From positions 11,800,406-11,864,405 of the forward strand of contig CM064530.1 of NCBI GenBank assembly GCA_032716605.1: DNA of 64,000 nucleotides, written 5' to 3'. Source of the stretch: Paralithodes platypus (taxonomy: Eukaryota; Arthropoda; Malacostraca; Decapoda; Lithodidae). The notes under the pieces are model-generated. The model saw nothing but the letters and a program-made list of their open reading frames with translations. It did no database searches and was not told where the DNA came from. The position numbers and the translations under genes are program-made. Shown here piece by piece: positions 54,689 to 62,823 of this stretch (its first letter is position 1; each line of letters starts with the position of its first letter).

Positions 54689-57600
54689 CCTCCGAGTTAA
54701 ATGGTCACTCCTACAAGTCCTTGAATAAGCTGGCACAGGTTGTCCTTCTCACAGGGAACCAGGTCCGCTTGGGCCATCCTTATCAAGGGGAGTAAGGCGT
54801 CCGGCAATAGATACATACGGTAGATAGCATTCACAATATTTTGTAGGTTATTTATGGTTAGGTCTCCACCTCCCAGTATGTAAACGACCTCCTTGGTGTA
54901 GAATGTATTCTTGAAAGGTGATACGAGCTCCATGGTAGCGAGGACAATGAAGAAGGAAGTGTTAAACAGTTTCCAGAATATGGCAATATTGACAAGTGTC
55001 ATCTGGATGAAGTTCAAGGTAAAACATAAGTGTTGCTCAGGCAGTATACATGTACAGTACTGTATTATCATTTCACCATTTTAATAAATCAGTTATTACA
55101 AAGAGTTTATAGCAATGTAAGCAGGTAATTATACAAACTCGGCAATAATATGATGCCGAGACATAATACTACTGTATAATAGTTTTGTATGTTTCCATTA
55201 AGTATAAAGATTTTGGGTGAGGGCTGGTCCTATACAGAGTGAGGTTTGGCATCCTCTACCCAACCTTAGCCGTCTCTTTTACTGTCCTACTTTTCCTTCT
55301 GGGGCAAGGGGCTAGTAATCCTCCTCCCCTTGTAAAATTCACCTACTCAACGAGACAGAGAAAGGGGCGAGGGAGCGCAAAAGTGGTTCCGGACCCTAAG
55401 AATTGGAACTTTAAATGTAGTTTCTGTTCGGGCTCTGTCTCGAGTCGGCCCACCCCAGTAATGGGGTAGGTGCATAAAAATATACATAGATACATCAAGA
55501 CATCATCTGCTAAGTGATAAAATTTTCTGCCAGGTGAAAACAGACTATAGTCTTCTTCATTCTCTCACCTTTAAGTTTCTGGCAGGGTCATCCTCGACCA
55601 GTTGACGAGCGATGTCCTTACACTGAAGAGCATCAGGCCCGACCTTTATGATCGCCGAGTCACACTGCCAGTAACGGTGGGGACTCTTGGCGTACAGGGC
55701 AGCTAAGGTCGCGTGGGTCACCTGAGTAGTGGTCACAAAGCCTGGGGGGGAAAGAGAGTAAACCTAAGAGGAACATTAAGGGGGGTGATCTGCTTTTTTT
55801 ATCTTTCTTGGTTGCATCCATTCGGCCCCATTCAGCCTACTGTTTTAAGACATTTATCCCCATCCAGGTGTCTATTTTTTCCGGGCGAGCGATAGTGAGC
55901 CAGCATTTTATGGAGAAATACGGCTTTGCCGGAGACATTTTCTATCGAAAAATTAACAAATTTACCTAGCTGTCTAACTTGTTATCAAATATATGCTAGC
56001 TTGCTATCATTCGCCAGGTATAAATAGACACCTGGATAGAGATGAACTTCTTAAACCAGTAGGCTGAATGGGGCCGAGTGGTATAAAAATGCAGCTCCGA
56101 TGTGCTGACTACATGAAGGTACCGATTAAAAAAAAAAAAAAAATTAGTATGTTTTTGAGAAATATTGTGAGCAGCCAAACATACAGGCACATGAGTACGA
56201 ATACAAAGAGTAATCAAGAAACTAAAGTATATTGAACCACAGAATAGAATTGTGTTATTCAATCAATAAGTTAAAATGTAAATCTTGCAAACAAAGTCAA
56301 ACCAAAACTACCAGCTCATTTTGGAAATATAGTCATATTGCTATTTGGGAATCAAAGCCCCACCCCACACTGGGTTCATACAATCATCTTCAAAATTTTC
56401 AAATTAAGTTTGTGATTAACCTGGTTGTAGTATCTTGAATATCAATCAAAATGTCTGATGATCATGTTTGGGGGAAAATTATCAATAGGAAAGCTGGGGG
56501 TGAGTGGCGTATCACCCAGCATCAACCAAAAGTTATGGAATACATTTAGATCTAAATGTTTCTATCCTTAATCTTCTCCTGCATTCACCCCCACTCCTCA
56601 CCTGTGGCCTTGCCCGCATCCTGAGCCCACTTGAGTATGGTGTCAACCTGGTTCTCCTTCTTGAGTGCTGCTTTACAGTCGCCCTTCTCTACATTGCCAT
56701 TGACTCCGACGGTGTAGTGGTTGGCCTTCACCCCCGACAGGAAGGCTGTGCCTGTCGCAGCGCTGTCCGGTACCTGTTTGTCCAGGTTATAAGTCTGGGA
56801 AAGAGGAAGGCTGTTGTTAGGGCACGTAGGGTACACTGTATTGTGGAACTTGTGGGAGAGGTAAGCAATACATATACAGTATGTTGGAGGAGACATGGAA
56901 ATAATACCTTATATTGAGAAACTTGCAAGTTCACTTATATTCATCATCATATTTTTTAAAGGTGTCTTTCAGTTTGTGCAAGGGTCTGCCTTGGTCACCT
57001 AATGGTCGAGCTTCAAGCTGCATGATCAACTGCAGCAAGTTTGTTAAATATCTATATATTTTTAAACATTTGGGATCACTCCTCAACACCAAATCCAGGC
57101 CTTGCTAGGTTTGCCCACAGCTGCCCCTTTCTCCACTTCCAAAGGTATAACGCTTCACTTATTCATCCACACACATCCTTCTCAACATACTCATTCAAGC
57201 ACACTAGTCTACAGGTATCTTGTCCATAAAAGCTCTCATCTCTTTGCCAGATAGCATCACACTTTTCACACACGAGGCATAAAACTTTCCCTTTGTGTGC
57301 AGGGACTGTCTCCTAATTGTCAATAAAGGTATTAGTCCCTCATTGTCAATACAAACGAATACCAAGGAAAACACAAGCAACAACAGACCTAATGGTTCTT
57401 ACGAGGCTACTGTAAAAAAAACACACACACACACACACAGCAATCACTGGAGTGCTTCAGTTCAAGTAAACCTGTGCACCAGAAATCAAAATTGTAGCCT
57501 AGTATTATGAACGATATTGATACGGTCACATTACTCAGGCACAGACGCAGTCAGTTAGGGATTCATGGCAACATATTTATCAAAGCAATGTTTAAATGCC

Positions 57601-59054
57601 CGCATGACTGTATGGCACTCTACAATATTACTAGGCAATGTGTTCCATATGTTACCTACTCTGTTGAAAAAGAAGTGCTTCGCTTCATGTGAATGAAACG
57701 CCTTTTCCCCAATTTTGTAACCATTACTTCTTGTTTAATTAAGGTACTGTATTGGTTCCTGAACATTTTCCAGCCATTCATAATCTTTGTTATAAAGCTA
57801 TCCTCTGCAATAATAATGTAATCCAAGTAGAAGTCATCAGAACACTTCAAATACACATCCAACAATGTCAACTCTTCGTCAACGTGCTAGTAGTTCCCCA
57901 ACATGTATTACAAGTAAAAGCAACTGATAAAGCCACTCACAGCCATATATTTCTCATGCTAATTTTCATCCCTATTGTAAGTTAACTTGTGAATAAGATT
58001 GCAGGTATCAGCATTATGATGACTTACCTTAGCCAGGGCAATGTTTGGGAAGCGGTCCCACACCAGGTATCCCTCCTCCCCGGATACGTTCCTCGTCTGT
58101 TGACCCTTCAGGATACGTCCAGCTGTGTTCACCGTTACGCCCATACCTGGTAGACAAGGGCACTTTAGTGTTGTGACTTGTGAGAACACAGACCTCACAT
58201 CCACCTACAAACACACACCATAAATTGTGTTACATTTCACATTATGTACTTAACTATAAATATACCTGCACACACAAACATATGCATGAACAAAACTATG
58301 CACTGAAGGTAAGGATACACACAAAAGTATGCATACATACATATGAATGCACATGCAAGTATGCATACACACATGAACACAAATATGCATGCCCACCTTT
58401 ACATGGATACACACATATGCATATGTATGAATCTTGTATTATGCATTAATTGACATGTATACATGCTCAGTTGCTTACAAATATGCATGAACAAACATGT
58501 ATGCATAAAACAAATATATGTATGCCTACTATAAATCTCTCTTGGCATTGAACACCAGACTAACACGATCACCAAGGTCTAACCTTTACACCATATAGGC
58601 CTTCTGTTTGAAAAGAGCTCAATTCTTATGTAACGTATGGTACATATTTTGTATTAACAAAATCTCAGGGATGCCTCGAGCATAATGCAAGCCCCATGCA
58701 TTCTATACAAATAGTTATAGGTCAATAACAGACAAGTAGAGAGAGTTCATCATGTGAAAACTAATTATGTACGCTAGAAATACTGTGCAATCAACAACAA
58801 CAGCACAAGCCAGAGTAGTCGCCATCAGTAATGATTGGGCACGATAACAAGTGATAGATAGATATATACATAAATAGATAGACCAGTATATAGATAGATA
58901 GATGCAGAGGTACAAATAAAAAGACCTACATAAAACAAATTGCACTCACCATCTCCCAAAAACAATATAACATTCTTGGCCCTGTTTGTAAGCATGGGAC
59001 GAGACAGGGCTTCATCCAACTCTCGCTTTCCATGCTCCAACCAAAACTCCGTAT
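43314..59054 (-). CDS. ALP: membrane-type alkaline phosphatase, ten exons
   Basis: It hydrolyses phosphomonoesters with two Zn and one Mg ion; family members are secreted or GPI-anchored on the outer membrane face. Exons in order: 59054-58950, 58146-58028, 56794-56602, 55741-55569, 53599-53401, 50960-50821, 50070-49872, 48965-48868, 46126-46003, 43570-43314. All junctions are GT-AG and all phases match, giving 1,607 nt to TAG. Catalytic signatures are all present: LFLGDGMGV (metal Asp), [10 protein letters not shown] (nucleophile Ser), [27 protein letters not shown] and SETHGGED. The C-terminus has NGSGAGGG followed by about 20 hydrophobic residues, as in a GPI-attachment signal. About 534 residues are covered, close to the family's full length; only the signal-peptide exon is unidentified. 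It converges on IGHMBP2. Confidence 0.94.
43595..43735 (+). mobile_element. RTE-like LINE 3' end with (TATG)n tail
   Basis: TGCGGTCTGATCTTGATTTT, then AACCTGACAAGGTGGGCAGC to CTCTGTCTTTAAATTTATAT and a (TATG)n tail. It lies right after the last ALP acceptor, antisense to ALP. Confidence 0.7.
43725..44110 (-). mobile_element. LINE reverse-transcriptase relic
   Basis: The minus strand, with few breaks, encodes [57 protein letters not shown]. These are RT motifs around the 'QGS.LSP..FN.YID' box. It differs from the RTE-like family above. Confidence 0.7.
44190..44640. repeat. long inverted repeat with tRNA-like SINE arms
   Basis: The left arm (about 44193-44390) and right arm (about 44450-44637) are imperfect inverse copies. 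Each carries a B-box-like segment (GGATTCAAACCC; GGGTTCAAATCC) and the phrase ATAACCTGGTTCTTCAAATAAG. A G-rich spacer of about 60 bp separates them. Confidence 0.8.
44911..45310 (-). mobile_element. 5'-truncated LINE copy, (AAC)n tail
   Basis: On the minus strand it ends with the same 3' UTR as the 9.8-13.7 kb LINE (GCACAGGGCCCTGGGTGGGA; CCGGGCGTTTCCGCACC). The upstream 180 bp are shared with 47795-48215 but not with that LINE. Confidence 0.75.
45463..45662. mobile_element. 200-bp TTAA-flanked MITE, family M1
   Basis: CCCATTTTGTACCGGTGATG and inverse of GTCGCCGGTACAGAAGGGG, with TTAA on both sides. Confidence 0.82.
45815..45903 (+). repeat. dispersed repeat R6 with T-run and (TA)n
   Basis: T18, (TA)n, then TTAGTTTAACCAGACCACCA and CTACAGGGCTGGC, matching 35030-35120. 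It ends about 100 bp before an ALP donor. Confidence 0.55.
46003..46126 (-). CDS. ALP: ALP exon with HGGED
   Basis: The acceptor is TTTCTGTGAAG. It encodes [20 protein letters not shown] and [18 protein letters not shown], including the third-zinc-ligand His. The donor is CAAG|GTGAGG, phase 1. Confidence 0.92.
46248..47357. mobile_element. TTAA-flanked MITE family M2, split by a second TTAA element
   Basis: TTAA, CCCTTTCATGCACCGGGGTT, the M2 core CTCCAAAATTAGTTTTCTGCC, then an 880-bp insertion, then AGTATCCCAGAAAGGGC and AAAAGGG with TTAA. Confidence 0.8.
46426..47305. mobile_element. 880-bp TTAA-flanked element nested in an M2 MITE
   Basis: GGGGACCAGCC and inverse GGGGACCGGCC are the ends, with TTAA immediately outside both. 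Intact M2 copies at 32276 and 38034 lack it. No transposase frame is recognised inside. Confidence 0.8.
47410..47730 (+). mobile_element. Jockey/CR1-like LINE reverse-transcriptase relic
   Basis: The plus strand encodes [38 protein letters not shown] and [12 protein letters not shown], the RT region with the first catalytic Asp. It stops before the YADD box. Confidence 0.75.
47795..48215 (-). mobile_element. 5'-truncated LINE copy, (AAC)n tail
   Basis: It is colinear with 44911-45310: CCTGACCGAACAGCCCCAAGG near the tail, and ATCTAGAAAATATATAAGTAA to CACTCTGATAGACCAGCCCA at the far end. Confidence 0.75.
48415..48785. mobile_element. 371-bp TTAA-flanked MITE, family M4
   Basis: GGGAGCCCACCTCGC and inverse of GCGAGGTGGGCCCCC end it, with TTAA on both sides. 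The inner arms (CATTCGGCCACATTCAGCCT; GGCTGAATGGGGCCGAATGG) also pair, so almost the whole element is a hairpin. It lies in an ALP intron. Confidence 0.88.
48868..48965 (-). CDS. ALP: ALP exon, crown-domain region
   Basis: The acceptor is TTGTGACTGCAG. It encodes [20 protein letters not shown] and [12 protein letters not shown], with donor GAG|GTTAGT, phase 0. It is flanked on both sides by MITEs. Confidence 0.92.
49021..49379. mobile_element. MITE family M4, second copy
   Basis: GGGGGTCACCGTTTT to GCGAGGTGGGCTCCC, right flank TTAA, left flank TTAG. It is in the ALP intron on the other side of the 98-bp exon from the first copy. Confidence 0.82.
49384..49865. other. ALP intron, unrecognised
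   Basis: AT-rich. GTTAACCCTCTGACGCCCAGG at about 49707 looks like one end of a TTAA MITE; the other end is not found. Confidence 0.35.
49872..50070 (-). CDS. ALP: ALP exon with VEGGRIDH and TADHSH
   Basis: The acceptor is CCCATGAACAG. It encodes [20 protein letters not shown] and [17 protein letters not shown], i.e. the Mg/Zn ligands. The donor is TTTG|GTTTGT, phase 1. Confidence 0.94.
50180..50665 (+). mobile_element. LINE 3' UTR copy, (AAC)n tail, split by a SINE
   Basis: 50180-50302 and 50556-50665 together match 28109-28350 reversed (GGTGCTGATGAGATCGCCCG; AGCCCGAGCATCTGGATGGC), ending CAACAATAACAACAACAAC. The contiguous version at 28.2 kb lacks the middle. Confidence 0.78.
50303..50555 (+). 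mobile_element. tRNA-derived SINE
   Basis: TTGGTCTAACTGGTAGAGTG and CCCGGTTTCAATCCCAG are A- and B-box-like. The body ends TTCGGGTATGGTGTAAAAACC. Reversed relatives are at 54070-54360 and 51140-51320. Confidence 0.75.
50821..50960 (-). CDS. ALP: ALP exon
   Basis: The acceptor is CTCTTCCCCAG. It encodes [31 protein letters not shown] and KGFFLL; the next exon supplies VEGGRID. The donor is CTG|GTTAGT. Confidence 0.94.
51027..51072 (+). repeat. (GGT)n and G-rich microsatellite
   Basis: GTGGTGGTGGTGGTGGTGGT is followed by G-runs. Confidence 0.85.
51140..51320 (-). mobile_element. tRNA-derived SINE
   Basis: Reverse B-box GGGATTTCAACTTGAGAC and reverse A-box region TCTACCCGCGAGACCAATAA, then TATTTCCGCATCTAGTTTTC shared with 54340. 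Confidence 0.65.
51485..51795 (+). mobile_element. RTE-like LINE 3' fragment
   Basis: The plus strand encodes [20 protein letters not shown] and ends [12 protein letters not shown] before TGA. It resembles 18575-18830. Confidence 0.7.
51796..52195 (-). repeat. SINE family S1, near full length, reversed
   Basis: GGGTCGGGCGCAAGTTAGACT, CCAGGCGCCTGG-type region, AACCTCTCCGGGTGGTCGG, GGTCTTCTCCTGGATGGCCT and GGCTCTGTCTTGATACC follow S1 in reverse. Confidence 0.78.
52308..52395. repeat. possible hAT-type transposon end
   Basis: TAGAGATGCACCGATACC with repeated ACCGATAC subunits resembles hAT terminal sequences. No partner end is found. Confidence 0.35.
52545..53020 (-). mobile_element. Jockey/CR1-like LINE C-terminal fragment
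   Basis: The minus strand reads [40 protein letters not shown] then, past a stop, [19 protein letters not shown]. It is the C-terminal part of a LINE protein in an ALP intron. Confidence 0.7.
53096..53225 (-). pseudogene. partial duplicate of the ALP VIMGGGR exon
   Basis: Its 130 bp match the 3' two-thirds of the exon at 53401-53599: GACGGCAAGGATATGGTGAA, GGTTGGTGCTTCACATG, GAGCTCAGGAACATTGATGC, then the same donor ATGG|GTAAGT. The reading frame is still open ([32 protein letters not shown]). The 5' third, with the GGGR motif and acceptor, is replaced by a CA/CT microsatellite. Confidence 0.85.
53236..53290 (+). repeat. (CA)n(CACT)n(CT)n microsatellite
   Basis: CACACACACACACA passes into CACTCACTCACT and CTCTCTCTCTCTCT. 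It lies where the duplicate exon loses similarity to its parent. Confidence 0.9.
53401..53599 (-). CDS. ALP: ALP exon with VIMGGGR
   Basis: The acceptor is TTGTCTCCTTTAG. It encodes [38 protein letters not shown] and [14 protein letters not shown]. The donor is ATGG|GTAAGT, phase 1. A partial duplicate of its 3' two-thirds lies 305 bp downstream. Confidence 0.94.
53630..53905 (-). mobile_element. RTE-like LINE RT relic
   Basis: The minus strand, with stops, reads [13 protein letters not shown] and [14 protein letters not shown], as in the segment following the YADD box of RTE-like proteins. Confidence 0.5.
54070..54360 (-). mobile_element. tRNA-derived SINE
   Basis: Reversed, it is colinear with 50335-50530: TTTTTACACCATACCCGAAAG, GAGCTCCGATCTTACTCTC, reverse B-box ACGAACTCTCGACCCTTGGG. 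Confidence 0.7.
54495..54815 (+). repeat. SINE family S2 with internal poly-A
   Basis: GGTGAATGGGGACTCATCAGC at the head and AAGGCGTCCGGCAATAGATA at the tail, with an A60 run at 54625-54684. Confidence 0.75.
54840..55065 (-). other. unrecognised open stretch in ALP intron
   Basis: An open minus-strand frame encodes [20 protein letters not shown] and [20 protein letters not shown]. It does not fit ALP, which continues directly from exon 55569 to 53599. It abuts the S2 tail and is probably repeat-derived. Confidence 0.3.
55415..55490 (-). repeat. SINE family S1 fragment
   Basis: GTTCGGGCTCTGTCTCGAGTC then CCAGTAATGGGGTAGGTGCA is a reversed S1 head. Confidence 0.7.
55569..55741 (-). CDS. ALP: ALP exon with THAT motif
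   Basis: The acceptor is TTTCCCCCCCCAG. It encodes [20 protein letters not shown] and [16 protein letters not shown], with donor AAG|GTGAGA, phase 0. Confidence 0.94.
55778..56085. mobile_element. MITE family M4, decayed copy
   Basis: TTAAGGGGGGTGATCTGC, ATTCGGCCCCATTCAGCCTA and inverse GTAGGCTGAATGGGGCCGAG. The right end is degraded. Confidence 0.7.
56270..56310 (-). repeat. SINE family S3 fragment
   Basis: AAAATGTAAATCTTGCAAACA then CAAACCAAAAC is reversed S3. Confidence 0.5.
56602..56794 (-). CDS. ALP: ALP exon with nucleophile serine
   Basis: The acceptor is CTCTTTCCCAG. It encodes [30 protein letters not shown] and [16 protein letters not shown] carries the phosphorylated serine. The donor is ACAG|GTGAGG. 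Confidence 0.95.
56950..57530. other. ALP intron with (AC)n microsatellite
   Basis: A ACACACACACACACACACAC run lies at about 57420-57439. The rest is unrecognised. Confidence 0.5.
57535..57870 (-). mobile_element. CR1/L2-like LINE C-terminal fragment
   Basis: With one or two frame shifts the minus strand reads [20 protein letters not shown] then [11 protein letters not shown], the usual CR1/L2 end. Confidence 0.65.
58028..58146 (-). CDS. ALP: ALP exon
   Basis: The acceptor is TTGTCTACCAG. It encodes [33 protein letters not shown]. The donor is AAG|GTAAGT, phase 0. Confidence 0.93.
58266..58530 (+). repeat. ATGCATAC-type imperfect minisatellite
   Basis: Repeated ATGCATACATACATATGAA and ATGCATGAACAAA motifs fill this part of the ALP intron. 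Confidence 0.65.
58950..59054 (-). CDS. ALP: ALP first recognised exon
   Basis: The acceptor is TTTGTTCTCACAG. It encodes [19 protein letters not shown], then [11 protein letters not shown] with the metal-binding Asp. The exon enters with two bases of a split codon, so at least one 5' exon (signal peptide) lies further right. I could not find it in 59055-64000. Confidence 0.92.
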
Positions 59055-59261
59055 CTGTGAGAACAAAATATATAGATTAAAATAAATAATATAATTGTTA
59101 TGCCCGATTGTACCTCATCCGATATCCCCAGACACCTAGAAGCTATCACCGTGACACCTGAAGAAAATTGACAAGTATCCCCACCGAATATGTTTTCTAT
59201 GACTAACCCCCCCCCCCCCCCTATTTATTTATATATTAATTTTATTATTTGGTTTCCTTCC

Positions 59262-59470
59262 TAGACCTCCATCAAACTTTAAAAAAAACATCCATTAGAA
59301 CCCCTTTCGAGATTAATTTGTAAACTGTCACGGCCGAAGGCCGGTTCCTCCACAATTACAGTCTCGCTATCGCTCGCCTGGAATAAAAATCAACACCTAA
59401 AGGGCACGAAAGGTCTTAATATTGACAAATAAATGGGGCGAACGGTCTTAAAATCGACAAAAAAACGTCC
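59262..59470 (-). mobile_element. MITE family M4 copy
   Basis: CTCGCTATCGCTCGCCTGGA, AGGGCACGAAAGGTCTTAAT and ATTGACAAATAAATGGGGCG are M4 core sequences. A C15 run precedes it. Confidence 0.7.
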
Positions 59471-59841
59471 TTCAGACGTAGCCTGAAGGAACACCTGAAC
59501 CGGACAGCTGCGAGAAGGGAGCACCAAGCTTATGTCTACTACTAAATACGACATAAGAGATAGACAAACCAACTGAAATGATTACTGATTACGGATTACT
59601 GATATTTACTATAGGATGTAAGGCATCTTAAAATAACCCCCTAGCAATACTTTCTCTAAAGTATCGATTTCTTTATCCTCCCCATTTCCCCAGCTAACCT
59701 AATCCCACAAGGACCCCAATGGAAATACGCCTAACGGCCTTATTGGGCTATCCTTAGTTGGAATTATGCAAGGCTGGTACATGTCATATTTGTAACATAC
59801 TATGTGGTACCAACTCTGTAAATTGCTAACTGAATAAATAT

Positions 59842-59856
59842 TATTAATATTATTAA

Positions 59857-59895
<39 letters not shown>
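59842..59895 (+). repeat. (ATT)n microsatellite
   Basis: ATTATTATTATTATTATTAT is continuous. Confidence 0.9.
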
Positions 59896-59986
59896 AACTC
59901 AAAACTAATGAGACTAAGCATGAGGAAAAAAGTGGACCAGAAAAACGGCTCATCTCCCCTTAAGTGACGAAGTGGCAGCCATTAAA

Positions 59987-59988
<2 letters not shown>

Positions 59989-60047
<59 letters not shown>

Positions 60048-60072
60048 ATATACCGGTATATACCGGTATATA
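59989..60072 (+). repeat. (TA)n with CCGGTATATA repeats
   Basis: About 55 bp of TA repeats followed by three ACCGGTATAT-like units. Confidence 0.9.
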
Positions 60073-60299
60073 ATGGTATATAATTTTTGTTTGTTCTCCA
60101 GGCTGAGTTAAAATGTATTCTGCATCACAAGAACTGACCTTCAGAAAGTACCAAAGTCACATTTCTGCGTGGTCAAACAGCATCATCATAAACCCGCACA
60201 TTGTTTGGATGTTGCAACCTCGCCAAACGCAGGTAATTAACCCTTTCGATCAATAAGACGACAAACCGCCACTTTTGTCGTCTTAGGAAGGACATTTAA

Positions 60300-60469
60300 C
60301 CCTTTCTGCACCGGTGCCGTTCTTTAAGTTTATTCTGGCTACTGTTAGTAATAAGATATAAAGGGAGATAATTCGAAGCCTGTAAAATAGCTGGAGGCCC
60401 TTTTTATGCTGAATATATTTCTAACAGTAACCAGAATAAAGTTAAAGAACGGCACCGGTACAGAAGGGG
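60300..60469. mobile_element. 170-bp TTAA-flanked MITE, family M1
   Basis: CCTTTCTGCACCGGTGCCGT and inverse of ACGGCACCGGTACAGAAGG, with TTAA at both sides. Terminal inverted repeats extend about 30 bp. Confidence 0.88.
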
Positions 60470-60737
60470 TTAAACCTGTATAAGGAAGACTGAATTAACC
60501 CGCTTACGCTTACCCTTATAAATTGATTAAAATCGTCCTTGGGTTGCTACGTTCAATTAAAACTTGTCGTGACCTGACTGACAAGATGAAGTATTTAATA
60601 TCGATCTGATCCGACGTCTTGTGGGTTATTGTGATGGAGGGGGGGGGGGGATTGATGCTGTGAACGAACATTAATAAATTTGTTTACATTAAGAGGAGAT
60701 GGGCTTATTTATTTGTTCATTTAAGTTTCTTTTTATT

Positions 60738-61045
60738 ATTTGTCTAGTTTCCTCCCTAGACCTAAATACAAAAATCTATTAGATCCCCCTATTAGATTAA
60801 TTTGTACATTTTTCGGTAGAGAAATATCCCGGTTCATCCAAAATTACAGGCTCACTGTCGTTCGCCAGGAAAAAAATCGACACCTAAATAGCACGAAAGG
60901 TCTCAATATTGACAAAGAAATGGGGCGAAAGGTCTTAAAATCGACAAACTAATGGGGCAAAAATCTTAAAATTTGAAAACGAATGGGGCTAAACATGAGG
61001 GAGAAGGGGGTCTAGAAAAACGACCCATCTACCCTTAAAGTGTTG
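60738..61045 (-). mobile_element. MITE family M4 copy
   Basis: TTTCCTCCCTAGACCTAAAT, TAATTTGTACATTTTTCGGT, GGGCGAAAGGTCTTAAAATC and AACATGAGGGAGAAGGGGGT match 23606-23870. Confidence 0.78.
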
Positions 61046-61085
61046 TTGAGGATTTAACTTGTTTTTGCCATTTGCGAACGATGCA

Positions 61086-61326
61086 CGGTGGCGCTAATAA
61101 GTCATGACTCAGCTGTCATTAATTGGCTCGCTCTGTGCTGTATTAATGTCTGTCAGATGTTGAATAGGGTGGGTAAGTGTAGGAACATGTGTGTATATCT
61201 CACTCAAACAGAAGAGTGTAGGAACATGTGTGTATATCTCACTCAAACGGAAGAAATCCTGCGTAAACATTGCTGATACCAATTCAAAACATAATTGGTG
61301 CCGACACATCACTTATTAGGCCGACT
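61086..61326. mobile_element. MITE family M3, second copy with a 39-bp tandem duplication
   Basis: GGCGCTAATAAGTCATGACT and inverse-related CATCACTTATTAGGCC end it. AGTGTAGGAACATGTGTGTA starts two adjacent 39-bp units at 61176 and 61215; the copy at 17711 has one. Confidence 0.75.
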
Positions 61327-61354
61327 GTACTGTATTTTAGTTTGTTTCCTATAC

Positions 61355-61600
61355 AGTCCAAACAAAAACGCCTTCCTAGACTTCTTTCAATCTATACAAT
61401 GCTCACCCAGACCCCTTCCATCAAAATGTGTACATTATTCTACAGAATAATTCCCCGACCGAACGCCGATTTTTTTCAAGTTCTATATCACTCGCCCAGA
61501 AGAAAAAAAAAACATAGACACCTGAATGGGGTGAAACATCTTATTATCACCAAACTAATGGGGTGAAACGCATTAAAATCTCCAAACCGAACCAGGGTAC
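61355..61600 (-). mobile_element. MITE family M4 copy carrying one satellite-like unit
   Basis: CGCCTTCCTAGACTTCTTTC, then CTATACAATGCTCACCCAGA and CCCCTTCCATC, then the M4 core. The middle part resembles one 31-bp monomer of the satellite at 62824. Confidence 0.65.
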
Positions 61601-61639
61601 GCTAAAAAGACTCCCTCGGAGCAAATAAGGTTAAGGAGA

Positions 61640-61985
61640 GGCATATACTGTATATGTTTTTTCTGGACCCTCTTCTCCCTCGTGTTTAGTCCCATTAATT
61701 TTGAGATTATAAGACGTTCGGCACATTAGTTTGGCGATTTTAACACCTTGCGTACCATTTCCTTGTCAATTTTAAGACCTTTCGTGCCATATAGGTGTCG
61801 ATTTTTTCCTGGCGAGAGATAGCGAGCCTGTAATTTAGTAAAGCCGGGTCATTTTTCTATCGAAAAATTTATAAATTTATCTTGAAGACCTAAGGGGTGT
61901 TTTTGTAAGCTAGATGGAAGAGGTTTAGCGAAGAAACTAAAAAATAAACAAATAAATAAATATATAGACCAAAAACCAAGCATTA
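61640..61985 (+). mobile_element. MITE family M4 copy, opposite orientation
   Basis: TTTCTGGACCCTCTTCTCCCT, TTTTAAGACCTTTCGTGCCA and CGAGAGATAGCGAGCCTG run in reverse to the neighbouring copies. Confidence 0.7.
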
Positions 61986-62017
61986 CCCCCTTAATTAAGA
62001 TGATCCGATAGAATGAT

Positions 62018-62609
62018 TACGTAAAAAGTCTACGTAACAACCTACCCGCATTACGTAACACCCTACCCGCATTACAGTAACAACCTACCCGCATTACGTA
62101 ACAAGTCTACGTAACAACCTACCCGCATTACGTAACTAGTCTACGTAACAACCTACCCGCATTACGTAACAAGTCTACGTAACAACCTACCCGCATTACG
62201 TAACAAGTCTACGTAACAACCTACCCGCATTACGTAACAAGTCTACGTAACAACCTACCCGCATTACGTAACAAGTCTACGTAACAACCTACCCGCATTA
62301 CAGTAACAACCTACCCGCATTACGTAACAAGTCTACGTAACAACCTACCCGCATTACGTAACAAGTCTACGTAACAACCTACCCGCATTACGTAACTAGT
62401 CTACGTAACAACCTACCCGCATTACGTAACAAGTCTACGTAACAACCTACCCGCATTACGTAACAAGTCTACGTAACAACCTACCCGCATTACGTAACAA
62501 CCTACCCGCATTACGTAACAAGTCTACGTAACAACCTACCCGCATTACGTAACAACCTACCCGCATTACATAACAAGTCTACGTAACAACCTCCCCGCAT
62601 TACAGTAAG
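62018..62609 (+). repeat. 34-bp satellite, about 17 units
   Basis: The unit combines ACGTAACAAGTCT (13 bp) and ACGTAACAACCTACCCGCATT (21 bp). Some positions have the 21-bp half directly repeated. Each unit has palindromic TACGTA. Confidence 0.93.
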
Positions 62610-62823
62610 GGCCGGGGTTGATGATTTTCTTCAGCTTAGTAGAGATCGGTGGCAGTTGTTGGGGCTAATCTCTATAGAGTTTGTTTAGCCCTTTCAAACT
62701 ATCTGGTCCGACGTCTTGGGGGTTATTAGGATAGTTTAGTTTGTAGTGAGGATTTTGCTTGTTTTTGCCATTTTCGAGCAATGTATTCTTATTTTGTCCC
62801 CTAGGCTAACAAAAACGCCTTCC
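62610..62823. other. spacer between satellites, MITE-like
   Basis: GACGTCTTGGGGGTTATTAGG and TTTTTGCCATTTTCGAGCAA recall 60617-60640 and 61060-61080, so the spacer is a further copy of that MITE-rich segment. Confidence 0.5.

Noticed and set aside
54697..55071. An additional ALP exon
   Set aside because: The exons ending at 55569 and starting at 53599 join in phase and match the family without a gap. The stretch abuts a SINE tail.
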